Assembly (NCBI RefSeq): GCF_005402965.1
Contig: NZ_BJCF01000014.1
Span: forward strand, 25,124 to 89,123
From: Dolichospermum planctonicum
GTDB taxonomy: Bacteria > Cyanobacteriota > Cyanobacteriia > Cyanobacteriales > Nostocaceae
Length of the DNA: 64,000 nucleotides
Direction: 5' to 3'
The stretch's first letter is position 1; every line of letters starts with the position of its first letter. The notes beneath the pieces were generated by a model that was not told the origin of the DNA, searched no databases, and saw nothing but the letters and a program-made list of their open reading frames with translations. Shown here piece after piece: positions 54,801 through 63,539 of this stretch. The translations under genes and the position numbers were made by a program.

Positions 54801-55133
54801 AACTTAGTACAATCACAAATAGATCCAGAAGCGTTCGGAGGTGTAGCCCAAAATGCTAAAAAGTTCCTGTCTCAAATTATTAATCATCCTAAAATTATGG
54901 AAAAACAAAGGGAAAATATTAAGAAAATTATCATGTTAATTGATATAGGAAAATACACTAATTTACCTGCGGATGTTGACAAATTACAAAAGAAAAAGTT
55001 AAAATTAGATGTAGCTATTTTGGAACTTGATAAAATCGCTGAAAAATATAGTCTAGATTCAGCCAATTTCCTAAAAGGAGAAAAAAGAAAAGTTGAGAAA
55101 CCAGTATTAATTATTTCTGAATCTTTTATATAA
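51837..55133 (+). CDS. PLD-nuclease/SNF2-helicase fusion (restriction-type translocase)
   Basis: A 1098-residue fusion. Residues about 1-200 are a phospholipase D-like nuclease domain with the HxK motif HAK (133-135) and GSSNLTDAG (155-163). Residues about 255-900 form an SNF2-type helicase: Walker A ADVVGLGKT (281-289), DEAH (365-368), LISATPLNNRPDD, and a C-terminal lobe TTEVLAEGVNLHRANVIIHYD with QRIGRVNRIG. The tail (900-1098) is helical. This is the nuclease/translocase of a methylation-linked restriction system; the methyltransferases follow at 55889 and 59357. An Uma2 gene lies between. No clear Shine-Dalgarno sequence is seen before the ATG. Confidence 0.9.
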   Translation: MSTKFFTNSEENTLINKFAGVFTYNPHIQYFDALVGYFRASGYFRIRPFLDKVPQIRILVGINVDQMLANAQKSGLEFFKHEERTRADFIREMQKDIQSANYDQETEEGILQFIDDIIQNKIQVKAHPEKKMHAKVYILRPEPFNQHTPATVITGSSNLTDAGLGGGNFYNYEFNVQLTEYEDVQFATTEFEKLWVESVDILPVDIKDITKETYLNAETTPFELYIKLLSEYFSEYVGDHISYDADSMGDLPENFKKLSYQVDAVNEGFNMLIKHNGFILADVVGLGKTVIAVMVAKKFLMENGRNNTKILVVYPPAVEKNWKNTCKDFNIDKYTKFITNGSLDKILTQHQDYWNKEEYDLVIVDEAHKFRHHKTGAFQNLQLICKSPRINQGLIPGNQKKVILISATPLNNRPDDIYYQIQMFQDARQSTLPITNLTAFFNPLMEQYKSLKRFEELDVNKLRAIYGEIRSKVIEPITIRRTRTDLENIIEYKLDLAAQGIIFPQVKPPQKVEYLMDEKLNELFHKTVIYLTGKEQLTYKLTYSRYQAIAGLNPEIQSKYYENAETVSKSLAFIMKTQLVKRLESSFYAFKKSLTNFQQATKRMISMFANDKIFIAPDTNINKLLDKGWSEEEIEKEIERLSEENPKNQTFKSTDFKPEFIESLRKDAEILSELVEDWNAIENDPKLDVFITKLNNLFFDKKMNLEGKLVIFSESKDTVDYLSQALKAKFRKDVLVVSSENRKQLYDTIVSNFDANCAVDKQVNDYSIIMTTEVLAEGVNLHRANVIIHYDTPWNSTKLMQRIGRVNRIGTKANAIYNYVFYPSAQGDSQIQLNKTALMKIQAFHTAFGEDNQVFSTEEILDEVKLFSGNYQEEQDERLRFLYFLRNFRKKHQTWFEKIQKMPLKSRVGRNSTAIKKPALQNGTIAFLKTDKKFEFYWIDSHNQPREITPLEAFKIFEADENEKPEELIANHHDHINNAIKHFERIEYNLVQSQIDPEAFGGVAQNAKKFLSQIINHPKIMEKQRENIKKIIMLIDIGKYTNLPADVDKLQKKKLKLDVAILELDKIAEKYSLDSANFLKGEKRKVEKPVLIISESFI

Positions 55134-55154
55134 TCATCTTACCCCTTTTCTAAT

Positions 55155-55793
55155 ATGGTGACAATACAACTAAGACAATTAACAGTACCACCAGGACATA
55201 GAATTATATTACACAAAATTTCTTGGCCGGAATTTGAAGAAATATTAACAGAATTAGGAGAAAATCGTGGTAGTAGATTAGCTTATTATCAGGGGAATTT
55301 AGAAATTAAAATGCCGTTACCTAAGCATGAAGTAGCGAAAGTTATTATTGGAGATTTAGTGAAAATTATCCTAGAGGAGTTAGAAATTGATTGTGAATGT
55401 TTTGGTTCAACTACTTTTAAACGTCAAGATATGAATAGTGGTATAGAACCAGATGATTCATTTTATATTCAAAATCATCTACAGATGATTGGTAAACAAA
55501 AAATAGATTTAACTATTGATCCTCCTCCTGATTTAGTCATAGAAATTGATGTTACTTCCAAAACACAATTAGATGCTTATTTAGCTTTAGCAGTTCCCGA
55601 AGTATGGCGATATGAAGATGATAAATTATACATTAATATTCTACAAAATGGTAAATATATAGAATCAGAAGTTAGTCCTAATTTTCCTAATTTACCAATT
55701 TTGCCAATAATTCCTCAATTCGTTCAAGAAAGTCGTATTTTTGGGAGAAGTCCTACTTTAAGGAAGTTTCGACAATGGTTAAAACAGCAATAA
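55155..55793 (+). CDS. Uma2-family protein within the restriction block
   Basis: A 212-residue Uma2-type protein: SWPEFEEILTELGENRGSRLAYYQGNLEIKMP, IEPDDSFYI (D), PPPDLVIEIDVTSKTQLDAY (D...E...K-like), LAVPEVWRYED. It starts 22 nt after the helicase stop and so may be cotranscribed with it, but Uma2 genes insert widely in cyanobacteria and need not belong to the system. Confidence 0.85.
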   Translation: MVTIQLRQLTVPPGHRIILHKISWPEFEEILTELGENRGSRLAYYQGNLEIKMPLPKHEVAKVIIGDLVKIILEELEIDCECFGSTTFKRQDMNSGIEPDDSFYIQNHLQMIGKQKIDLTIDPPPDLVIEIDVTSKTQLDAYLALAVPEVWRYEDDKLYINILQNGKYIESEVSPNFPNLPILPIIPQFVQESRIFGRSPTLRKFRQWLKQQ

Positions 55794-55888
55794 GAAAGAA
55801 TTAAACCTGCGAATATAATTCGGTGCTACACAAACAAAGTCCACCTACGTGAATTAAGAAATGAATGTAATTAACCTATACCAAAATT

Positions 55889-58000
55889 ATGAAAAAACAA
55901 CAAATCCAAAACCTATTTAACCAACCCTACAACCAAGCTAAATGGAAACAATTTCTAGGACAAACATTTGCTAACGTACAATTATTATCAACCCCTGAAA
56001 ACTTAACAGGTATTGATGATCATGTGGCTACCAATGCTCAAAAATTAGGCTATATATTACTTGACGAAAATGGTATTGATAGACAAATCGCAGTTTATGA
56101 AGTCACCCTAGCAAATGGTATTATCTTAGAACGAAATCGGGTAGGATTAAGAAATTTATTGCGTAAATATTGGCAAAATATTGATGCTGCTTTCATTGTT
56201 TATCATCATCCAGAAAATACAAATTGGCGTTTTACCTACGTTTCCGAATTAACAGGTTATGACCCAGAGGGAGAATTTATAAAAATCACCACCGAACCTA
56301 AACGCTATACTTATATATTAGGTGAGGGTGAAAGTATTAAAACTGCGGTAGAACGGTTTGAACGGATTATTAATAAAGGTAATAAAGCTACTTTAGATGA
56401 TATCAAAGAAGCGTTTTCTGTAGAAAAACTTTCTCAAACATTTTTCCAGGAATATAAAAAACATTATGATATATTCTGTAAATATATCATTTCCCAACCA
56501 GGAATTTACCAAACTATCTTTAATGGTAATGAAAAAACTATTCGTGATTTTAATAAAAAATTATTGGGAAGGATTGTCTTTTTATATTTTATCCAGAAAA
56601 AAGGCTGGTTAGGTGTCCCAGAACATGAAACTTGGGGAAATGGTGATGATCATTTTTTAACTAATCAATTTCAGAATTTTACCCATAAAGAACTTTTTTA
56701 TCAAGATTTTTTATCTGTGTTATTTTTTGATACTTTAAATACAAAACGTCCTCAGGATTTAATTCAACTTGGTGAAAATCAACCTTGTAGAATACCCTAC
56801 TTAAATGGGGGTTTATTTGAGGAAGATAATCGAAATTATCGTAATTTAGTTTTTCCTGACTATTTATTTGCAAATCTTTTTAACTTTTTTGATCAATATA
56901 ATTTTACTATCTATGAAGATGATCCTGATGATCATACTATAGCTGTTGACCCGGAAATGTTAGGTCATATTTTTGAGAATTTACTGGAAGATAATAAAGA
57001 TAAGGGTGCATATTACACTCCGAAAGAAATTGTCCATTATATGTGTCAGGAAAGTTTGATTGAATATCTGACTACTTGGTTTGAAAATCACGGTTATGAA
57101 GTTATTACTGATGCAAGTTTAGCTAACTTTGATGCATCTAAACAAATAAATAGGACATTAATTGAAAAGTTACTGAAAAATAAATTAGATGATGATGATC
57201 AAAAGTTAATTAAAAATTATGCTGCTGAATTTAATCAAGCATTGGATAAAGTCAAGATTTGTGATCCTGCTATTGGTTCGGGTGCTTTTCCTATGGGTTT
57301 GTTACATGAAATATTTACCGCAAAACAAACTCTACATACTTTTGAATTTGGGAATACGACTAATTTTGATGGTGCGGAAGTGAAATTAAATATTATCCAA
57401 AATAGTATTTATGGGGTAGATATTGAACGGGGTGCTGTGGATATTGCTAGATTACGTTTTTGGTTGAGTTTAATTGTAGATGAAAAACAACCCAAAGCTT
57501 TACCTAATCTTGATTATAAAATTGTGGTGGGTAATAGTTTGGTAAGTAAGTTAGGTGATGATATTATTGATATTGATTGGGAAATGAAGGATGTTAAACA
57601 AGGTAGTCTTTTAGTTGATGTTTTCCAACCGGAAGCAATTATCAGGAAAATTAGTGATAAACAAAAGCAGTTTTTTAGTCCTGATAGTGATAAGAAAAAA
57701 TTAGCTGTGGATATCCGTAATTTGAAAGTTGATTTGTTGATAAGTCAATTGGAGTTGATGATTAAAAGTAAGGGTATGGAAACTAAACCCACTGGTAGGG
57801 GTAAAGCTTTAACTAAGCAAACGGAAATTTATTTACAAACTGTTGGTTGGAAACAAAATATTCGGGAATTGAAACATTTAAAAGATCATCCTGATCTGTT
57901 TCTTAATTTCTTTGATTGGAGGTTAGATTTTCCTGAAGTCATGAATCAGCAAGTTGTGGAAAATGTGGGTTTTGATATTGTTATTGGTAATCCTCCTTAT
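55889..58000 (+). repeat. 2.1-kb near-identical repeat, copy 1 (methyltransferase 5' region)
   Basis: Copy 2 is 59357-61468, an offset of exactly 3468 bp without gaps. Over the first 1.7 kb I see a single base difference (near 55976); from about 57630 to 57960 there are about a dozen. The similarity ends exactly at the NPPY codons. Confidence 0.97.
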
Positions 58001-59308
58001 ATTCAATTGCAAAAAGATGGTGGTAAATTAGCTGATATGTTTGTTAATCAAGGTTTTGAAACCTTTGAACGCAAAGGAGATATTTATTCTCTTTTTTATG
58101 AACAAGGGATTGAATTAGCAAAAATAAAAGGCGTTTTAATGTATATTACTTCTAATAAGTGGATGCGAGCAGGTTATGGTAAATCAACTCGTGCATTTTT
58201 CTGTAAACATAATCCACTAAAAATAATTGATTTAGGTGCTGGAATTTTTGAAAGTGCTACAGTAGATACAAATATTCTTTTAATACAAAAAGTTGAAAAG
58301 TCTATCAATAAATTTCAACTCAAAGCTTTGGATATTTCCAAATTAAAACAGATTCATTCATTTGCAGAATTTGATACACAATGGGTTATTGTTGATCAAC
58401 TTAGTGATGAAACTTGGACAATTCTTAACTCTACACAAAACAATATTAAGAAAAAAATAGAACGTATTGGTAAACCTCTAAAAAATTGGGATATTAATAT
58501 TTATAGAGGTATTTTAACAGGTTTTAATGAAGCGTTTATTATTGATACTGTAACTAAAGAACGCCTTTGTCAAGAAGATCCTAAAAGTGCCGAAATTATA
58601 AAACCAATTTTACGCGGTAGAGATATAAAACGCTACAAGGCTGAATGGGTAGGATTGTGGTTAATTGCAACTTTTCCCGCTTTAAAAATAGATATTGATA
58701 ACTATCCTGTTGTAAAAAAATACCTTCAAAGTTTTGGTAGAAGAATATATCAAACAGGGGAGGATTTTATTGATGAAATTGGACAAAAGGCTAAATCAAG
58801 AAAAAAAACAAGTAATGAATGGTTTGAAACACAAGATCAAATCGGTTACTACGAAGAATTTGAAAAAGAAAAGATTACATGGGGTAATTTAGCACTTAAC
58901 GCTCAATATAGTTTTGTAGATAAAAATTTGTATTTATGTGCGCCATGTCCAATTATTACACCTGGTAATAAATACATTCTTGCTGTTTTAAACTCACCTG
59001 TTTCAGATTACTACATCAGAAAATTAGGTGTTACGAGAAATGGCGGCTATTTTGAATATAAACCAATGTTTGTTGAACAGTTACCAGTTCCGCAAATATC
59101 CAATGAACAGCAACAAATATTTATTAAAAAAGCAGAAGAAATTATAACCCTCAAATCTCAAGGTAAAGATACAACCGCATTAGAACAACAAATAGACAAT
59201 ATGGTTTATAAACTTTATGAACTAACTTACGAAGAAGTGAAAATCATTGACCCCGAATTTGCACTAACAGAAAAAGAATATGCAGACATAAAACTAGCAA
59301 CTGTTTAA
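55889..59308 (+). CDS. Eco57I-like DNA adenine methyltransferase with TRD (specificity 1)
   Basis: A 1139-residue protein. Residues about 1-350 are an N-terminal region with a nuclease-like layout (IAVYEVTL, but with T where the last K of PD-(D/E)XK would be). GAYYTP (373-378), the SAM-binding motif I DPAIGSGAF (459-467) and the catalytic NPPY (701-704) show an N6-adenine methyltransferase of the Eco57I/type IIG type. From residue 705 to about 1076 is a unique target-recognition region. The last 60 residues (IFIKKAEEI to the end) return to sequence shared with the next gene. It probably modifies the host sequence recognised by the upstream PLD-helicase. ATG chosen by comparison with the second copy. 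Confidence 0.9.
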   Translation: MKKQQIQNLFNQPYNQAKWKQFLGQTFANVQLLSTPENLTGIDDHVATNAQKLGYILLDENGIDRQIAVYEVTLANGIILERNRVGLRNLLRKYWQNIDAAFIVYHHPENTNWRFTYVSELTGYDPEGEFIKITTEPKRYTYILGEGESIKTAVERFERIINKGNKATLDDIKEAFSVEKLSQTFFQEYKKHYDIFCKYIISQPGIYQTIFNGNEKTIRDFNKKLLGRIVFLYFIQKKGWLGVPEHETWGNGDDHFLTNQFQNFTHKELFYQDFLSVLFFDTLNTKRPQDLIQLGENQPCRIPYLNGGLFEEDNRNYRNLVFPDYLFANLFNFFDQYNFTIYEDDPDDHTIAVDPEMLGHIFENLLEDNKDKGAYYTPKEIVHYMCQESLIEYLTTWFENHGYEVITDASLANFDASKQINRTLIEKLLKNKLDDDDQKLIKNYAAEFNQALDKVKICDPAIGSGAFPMGLLHEIFTAKQTLHTFEFGNTTNFDGAEVKLNIIQNSIYGVDIERGAVDIARLRFWLSLIVDEKQPKALPNLDYKIVVGNSLVSKLGDDIIDIDWEMKDVKQGSLLVDVFQPEAIIRKISDKQKQFFSPDSDKKKLAVDIRNLKVDLLISQLELMIKSKGMETKPTGRGKALTKQTEIYLQTVGWKQNIRELKHLKDHPDLFLNFFDWRLDFPEVMNQQVVENVGFDIVIGNPPYIQLQKDGGKLADMFVNQGFETFERKGDIYSLFYEQGIELAKIKGVLMYITSNKWMRAGYGKSTRAFFCKHNPLKIIDLGAGIFESATVDTNILLIQKVEKSINKFQLKALDISKLKQIHSFAEFDTQWVIVDQLSDETWTILNSTQNNIKKKIERIGKPLKNWDINIYRGILTGFNEAFIIDTVTKERLCQEDPKSAEIIKPILRGRDIKRYKAEWVGLWLIATFPALKIDIDNYPVVKKYLQSFGRRIYQTGEDFIDEIGQKAKSRKKTSNEWFETQDQIGYYEEFEKEKITWGNLALNAQYSFVDKNLYLCAPCPIITPGNKYILAVLNSPVSDYYIRKLGVTRNGGYFEYKPMFVEQLPVPQISNEQQQIFIKKAEEIITLKSQGKDTTALEQQIDNMVYKLYELTYEEVKIIDPEFALTEKEYADIKLATV
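59117..59291 (+). repeat. Short shared 3' end of the methyltransferase pair, copy 1
   Basis: About 175 bp encoding the C-terminal tail FIKKAEEIIT...EFALTE. It corresponds to 62375-62549 with few mismatches. Together with the 2.1-kb repeat it brackets the variable recognition region. Confidence 0.85.
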
Positions 59309-59356
59309 ATTCTCGACTTCGATATCATGCAAAAACAAATCAGGTATGATAATATT

Positions 59357-61468
59357 ATGAAAAAACAACAAATCCAAAACCTATTTAACCAACCCTACAA
59401 CCAAGCTAAATGGAAACAATTTCTAGGACAAACATTTGCTAACGTGCAATTATTATCAACCCCTGAAAACTTAACAGGTATTGATGATCATGTGGCTACC
59501 AATGCTCAAAAATTAGGCTATATATTACTTGACGAAAATGGTATTGATAGACAAATCGCAGTTTATGAAGTCACCCTAGCAAATGGTATTATCTTAGAAC
59601 GAAATCGGGTAGGATTAAGAAATTTATTGCGTAAATATTGGCAAAATATTGATGCTGCTTTCATTGTTTATCATCATCCAGAAAATACAAATTGGCGTTT
59701 TACCTACGTTTCCGAATTAACAGGTTATGACCCAGAGGGAGAATTTATAAAAATCACCACCGAACCTAAACGCTATACTTATATATTAGGTGAGGGTGAA
59801 AGTATTAAAACTGCGGTAGAACGGTTTGAACGGATTATTAATAAAGGTAATAAAGCTACTTTAGATGATATCAAAGAAGCGTTTTCTGTAGAAAAACTTT
59901 CTCAAACATTTTTCCAGGAATATAAAAAACATTATGATATATTCTGTAAATATATCATTTCCCAACCAGGAATTTACCAAACTATCTTTAATGGTAATGA
60001 AAAAACTATTCGTGATTTTAATAAAAAATTATTGGGAAGGATTGTCTTTTTATATTTTATCCAGAAAAAAGGCTGGTTAGGTGTCCCAGAACATGAAACT
60101 TGGGGAAATGGTGATGATCATTTTTTAACTAATCAATTTCAGAATTTTACCCATAAAGAACTTTTTTATCAAGATTTTTTATCTGTGTTATTTTTTGATA
60201 CTTTAAATACAAAACGTCCTCAGGATTTAATTCAACTTGGTGAAAATCAACCTTGTAGAATACCCTACTTAAATGGGGGTTTATTTGAGGAAGATAATCG
60301 AAATTATCGTAATTTAGTTTTTCCTGACTATTTATTTGCAAATCTTTTTAACTTTTTTGATCAATATAATTTTACTATCTATGAAGATGATCCTGATGAT
60401 CATACTATAGCTGTTGACCCGGAAATGTTAGGTCATATTTTTGAGAATTTACTGGAAGATAATAAAGATAAGGGTGCATATTACACTCCGAAAGAAATTG
60501 TCCATTATATGTGTCAGGAAAGTTTGATTGAATATCTGACTACTTGGTTTGAAAATCACGGTTATGAAGTTATTACTGATGCAAGTTTAGCTAACTTTGA
60601 TGCATCTAAACAAATAAATAGGACATTAATTGAAAAGTTACTGAAAAATAAATTAGATGATGATGATCAAAAGTTAATTAAAAATTATGCTGCTGAATTT
60701 AATCAAGCATTGGATAAAGTCAAGATTTGTGATCCTGCTATTGGTTCGGGTGCTTTTCCTATGGGTTTGTTACATGAAATATTTACCGCAAAACAAACTC
60801 TACATACTTTTGAATTTGGGAATACGACTAATTTTGATGGTGCGGAAGTGAAATTAAATATTATCCAAAATAGTATTTATGGGGTAGATATTGAACGGGG
60901 TGCTGTGGATATTGCTAGATTACGTTTTTGGTTGAGTTTAATTGTAGATGAAAAACAACCCAAAGCTTTACCTAATCTTGATTATAAAATTGTGGTGGGT
61001 AATAGTTTGGTAAGTAAGTTAGGTGATGATATTATTGATATTGATTGGGAAATGAAGGATGTTAAACAAGGTAGTCTTTTAGTTGATGTTTTCCAACCGG
61101 AAGAAATTCTGAGGAAAATTAGTGAGAAACAAAAGCAGTTTTTTAGTCCTGATAGCGATAAGAAAAAATTAGCTGTGGATATCCGTAATTTGAAAGTTGA
61201 TTTGTTGATAAGTCAATTGGAATTGATGATTAAAAGTAAGGGTATGGAAACTAAACCCACTGGTAGGGGTAAAGCTTTAACTAAGCAAACGGAAATTTAT
61301 TTACAAACTGTTGGTTGGAAACAAAATATTCAGGAATTGAAACATTTAAAAGATCATCCTGATCAGTTTCTTAATTTCTTTGACTGGAGGTTAGATTTTC
61401 CTGAAGTTATGAATCAGCAAGTTGTGGAAAATGTGGGTTTTGATATTGTTATTGGTAATCCTCCTTAT
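59357..61468 (+). repeat. 2.1-kb near-identical repeat, copy 2
   Basis: See copy 1 at 55889-58000. The boundary on the left coincides with the ATG: upstream of it only ATT is shared. The right boundary is the TAT of NPPY. Confidence 0.97.
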
Positions 61469-62563
61469 GGTGCAAAATTAAGTACATTAGATATTAAGTT
61501 TTTTCAAGAAAAATATCAAATAAAAACTTCTGAAACTGCAATACTTTTCATTGAAAGAGGTATTTTATTGACTAAAGAAAAGAGCATAAAAACATATATT
61601 CTTCCCAAATCATTCACTTTTGCATCAAATTATGCAGACATAAGAGATTTTGTTGAGAAAGAAATTTCTTTGATTGCAGACTGTGGAAAAGCATTTGAAA
61701 ATGTAAAACTTGAAGTTTGCATTATTTCTATACATAAAGGTAAAATACTAAATAACTATCAATCAATCTTATTTAAAGCTGATAAATCTTTTAATTTTAT
61801 GGGTAATATCCACAAAAACTTAAAGACAAAATTTGGGCTTTTCCCCAATGGAATTAATAATAGTGAACTCATTATTGGTAATAAGATTTTTGAAAAAAGT
61901 AATTTTCTCAATGATATTGCTGATAATAGTAGAGGGGAAATTGGATTACAAAAACATTTAGTTACAGAAGGTAAATATGCAGTTATAGGAGGTAAGGAAA
62001 TTAATAAATATGGAATTAGAAATATTAAAGGATATATCAATGATGCCATTTTAATTAGTGAAAAAGCAAAAATTAATAGAAATTCTGTGCTTGTACAGAA
62101 TATTGTAGCCCATATTAATAAACCTTATGAACATATTCAAATTATTAGCTGTATTTCTGAACAAACTGACCTAATTTTAGTAGATACTATTAATCAAGTT
62201 ACCATAAAAAAAGATGAGATATCATCTAAATATATTTGGTGCTTATTAAATTCAAAACTTGTAAATTGGTATGTCTATCTTTTTATACTTGGAAAAGCAA
62301 TTAAAACAATACATTTTGATAGTCCTGTAACGTCGCGTATTCCTATTATGTTAACCTGTGAAAATGTCCAAAATATATTTATTAAAAAAGCAGAAGAAAT
62401 TATAACCTTCAAATCTCAAGGTAAAGATACCACTGCATTAGAACAACAAATAGACAATATGGTTTATAAACTTTATGAACTAACTTATCAAGAAGTGAAA
62501 ATCATAGACCCCGAATTTGCACTAACAGAACAAGAATATGCAGAGATAAAAATAGATAAGTAA
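59357..62563 (+). CDS. Eco57I-like DNA adenine methyltransferase with TRD (specificity 2)
   Basis: A 1068-residue paralogue that is almost identical to the previous gene for residues 1-704: same GAYYTP, DPAIGSGAF and NPPY. After NPPY it turns to an unrelated region (GAKLSTLDIKFFQEKYQIK...), then returns to the shared tail (FIKKAEEIIT, VDNMVYKL-like VYKLYELTYQEVKI). So it has the same methyltransferase core and a different target-recognition region. The start ATG at 59357 matches that of the first copy; an in-frame upstream ATG at 59327 has no homologous counterpart. It follows the first gene after 48 nt and is likely cotranscribed. Confidence 0.9.
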   Translation: MKKQQIQNLFNQPYNQAKWKQFLGQTFANVQLLSTPENLTGIDDHVATNAQKLGYILLDENGIDRQIAVYEVTLANGIILERNRVGLRNLLRKYWQNIDAAFIVYHHPENTNWRFTYVSELTGYDPEGEFIKITTEPKRYTYILGEGESIKTAVERFERIINKGNKATLDDIKEAFSVEKLSQTFFQEYKKHYDIFCKYIISQPGIYQTIFNGNEKTIRDFNKKLLGRIVFLYFIQKKGWLGVPEHETWGNGDDHFLTNQFQNFTHKELFYQDFLSVLFFDTLNTKRPQDLIQLGENQPCRIPYLNGGLFEEDNRNYRNLVFPDYLFANLFNFFDQYNFTIYEDDPDDHTIAVDPEMLGHIFENLLEDNKDKGAYYTPKEIVHYMCQESLIEYLTTWFENHGYEVITDASLANFDASKQINRTLIEKLLKNKLDDDDQKLIKNYAAEFNQALDKVKICDPAIGSGAFPMGLLHEIFTAKQTLHTFEFGNTTNFDGAEVKLNIIQNSIYGVDIERGAVDIARLRFWLSLIVDEKQPKALPNLDYKIVVGNSLVSKLGDDIIDIDWEMKDVKQGSLLVDVFQPEEILRKISEKQKQFFSPDSDKKKLAVDIRNLKVDLLISQLELMIKSKGMETKPTGRGKALTKQTEIYLQTVGWKQNIQELKHLKDHPDQFLNFFDWRLDFPEVMNQQVVENVGFDIVIGNPPYGAKLSTLDIKFFQEKYQIKTSETAILFIERGILLTKEKSIKTYILPKSFTFASNYADIRDFVEKEISLIADCGKAFENVKLEVCIISIHKGKILNNYQSILFKADKSFNFMGNIHKNLKTKFGLFPNGINNSELIIGNKIFEKSNFLNDIADNSRGEIGLQKHLVTEGKYAVIGGKEINKYGIRNIKGYINDAILISEKAKINRNSVLVQNIVAHINKPYEHIQIISCISEQTDLILVDTINQVTIKKDEISSKYIWCLLNSKLVNWYVYLFILGKAIKTIHFDSPVTSRIPIMLTCENVQNIFIKKAEEIITFKSQGKDTTALEQQIDNMVYKLYELTYQEVKIIDPEFALTEQEYAEIKIDK
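62375..62549 (+). repeat. Short shared 3' end of the methyltransferase pair, copy 2
   Basis: Counterpart of 59117-59291, encoding the common C-terminal tail of both methyltransferases. Confidence 0.85.
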
Positions 62564-62596
62564 GGTGCTTTGCTACTGCATACAGCACGTTCAGAT

Positions 62597-62680
62597 TGAG
62601 TGAGGTATACTTTATGCGGGCAAGACTTGTACTGAGTTTGGTCGAAGTATGCCCGCACCACAAGAGTTTTATCATTAATA
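62597..62680 (+). repeat. Dispersed GTGCGGGC hairpin repeat, copy 2
   Basis: The flanks TGAGTGAGGTA and CACAAGAGTTTTAT match those at 17504-17563. Between the arms ATGCGGGCA and TGCCCGCAC lies a loop longer by about 25 nt, so this copy has an insertion. It follows the last methyltransferase gene. Confidence 0.8.
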
Positions 62681-62815
62681 TCTGTGCTTCATAATGCCGG
62701 GAACTGCTGTAAATTATATCAATAAATAGATTTATAATATCTGACGCATCCTACATAGTTTGACGAAATGCTATAATATCGAATCATCACAAATATCACT
62801 GGAGATGAAAATTAT

Positions 62816-63370
62816 ATGACTCTGACAATTGACAACGTAGAAAAAATAGAACAAATATTAAAAGATGATGATAACGACTATCAAATAGAACTACAAGAAG
62901 GGAATATTTTAATTATGGGTCCATCGGATATAGAATCTAGTGAAATTGGTGCTGAGTTCATATATTTGCTAAAATTATGGACTAATCCTCGTAAATTAGG
63001 GAGAATATTTGACTCCAGTGGTGGGTTTATTATGCCAAATACTGATTTACGCGCTCCTGATGTTTCCTTTGTTTCTGCTCAAAGATTAAAACGGACTGTG
63101 AGAGATTTTGGGAATTTAGTTCCTGATTTAGTGGTAGAAATTAAATCAAAAACTGATAGAGTTTCTAAATTAGAAGATAAACTCAAATTGTTTTTAGAAT
63201 TAGGTGCTAAGGTAGCAATTCTTGTTAATCCTGATGAATTAACTGTTACTGTTTATCGTCCTGATGGGAAAATGACATTATTAACAGAAGATGATAAATT
63301 AACTGTAAGTGAATTATTTCCTGGTTGGGAAATTGCTATTTCTGAATTATGGCCTCCTGTATTTGAATAA
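62816..63370 (+). CDS. Uma2-family protein
   Basis: A 184-residue Uma2 protein: YQIELQEGNILIMGPSDIESSEIGAEF, DLRAPDVSFVS (D), VPDLVVEIKSKTDRVSKLEDKL (E-x-K...), FLELGAKVAILVNPDE. The ExK motif is well kept, so this copy looks catalytically plausible. CTGGAG lies about 12 nt upstream of the ATG. The stretch before it (62681-62815) has no gene. Confidence 0.9.
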   Translation: MTLTIDNVEKIEQILKDDDNDYQIELQEGNILIMGPSDIESSEIGAEFIYLLKLWTNPRKLGRIFDSSGGFIMPNTDLRAPDVSFVSAQRLKRTVRDFGNLVPDLVVEIKSKTDRVSKLEDKLKLFLELGAKVAILVNPDELTVTVYRPDGKMTLLTEDDKLTVSELFPGWEIAISELWPPVFE

Positions 63371-63539
63371 GTTCTGAATAAGTGTTTATATAGCGAATCC
63401 CTGTCTAATGAAGTACACACCAATTTATTCCCTGTTCAGAGTTCCCTGCTCAGAGTTCCCTATTCCCTAATCACCAACAAAGTGACAAACTTAGTTAAAA
63501 TATTCAACTAACCTCAAAACAGAAACACACCGAAAACTC

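Noticed and set aside
56679..60341. Identical 64-codon antisense open frames inside both methyltransferase genes (56679-56873 and 60147-60341)
   Set aside because: They are identical only because the two genes are duplicates in that region. They are antisense shadows without ribosome-binding sites or family signatures.
51837..62563. BREX or DISARM assignment of the restriction block
   Set aside because: No BrxA/B/C, PglZ, DrmB or separate DrmC gene is present. The PLD domain is fused to the helicase, so neither name fits.
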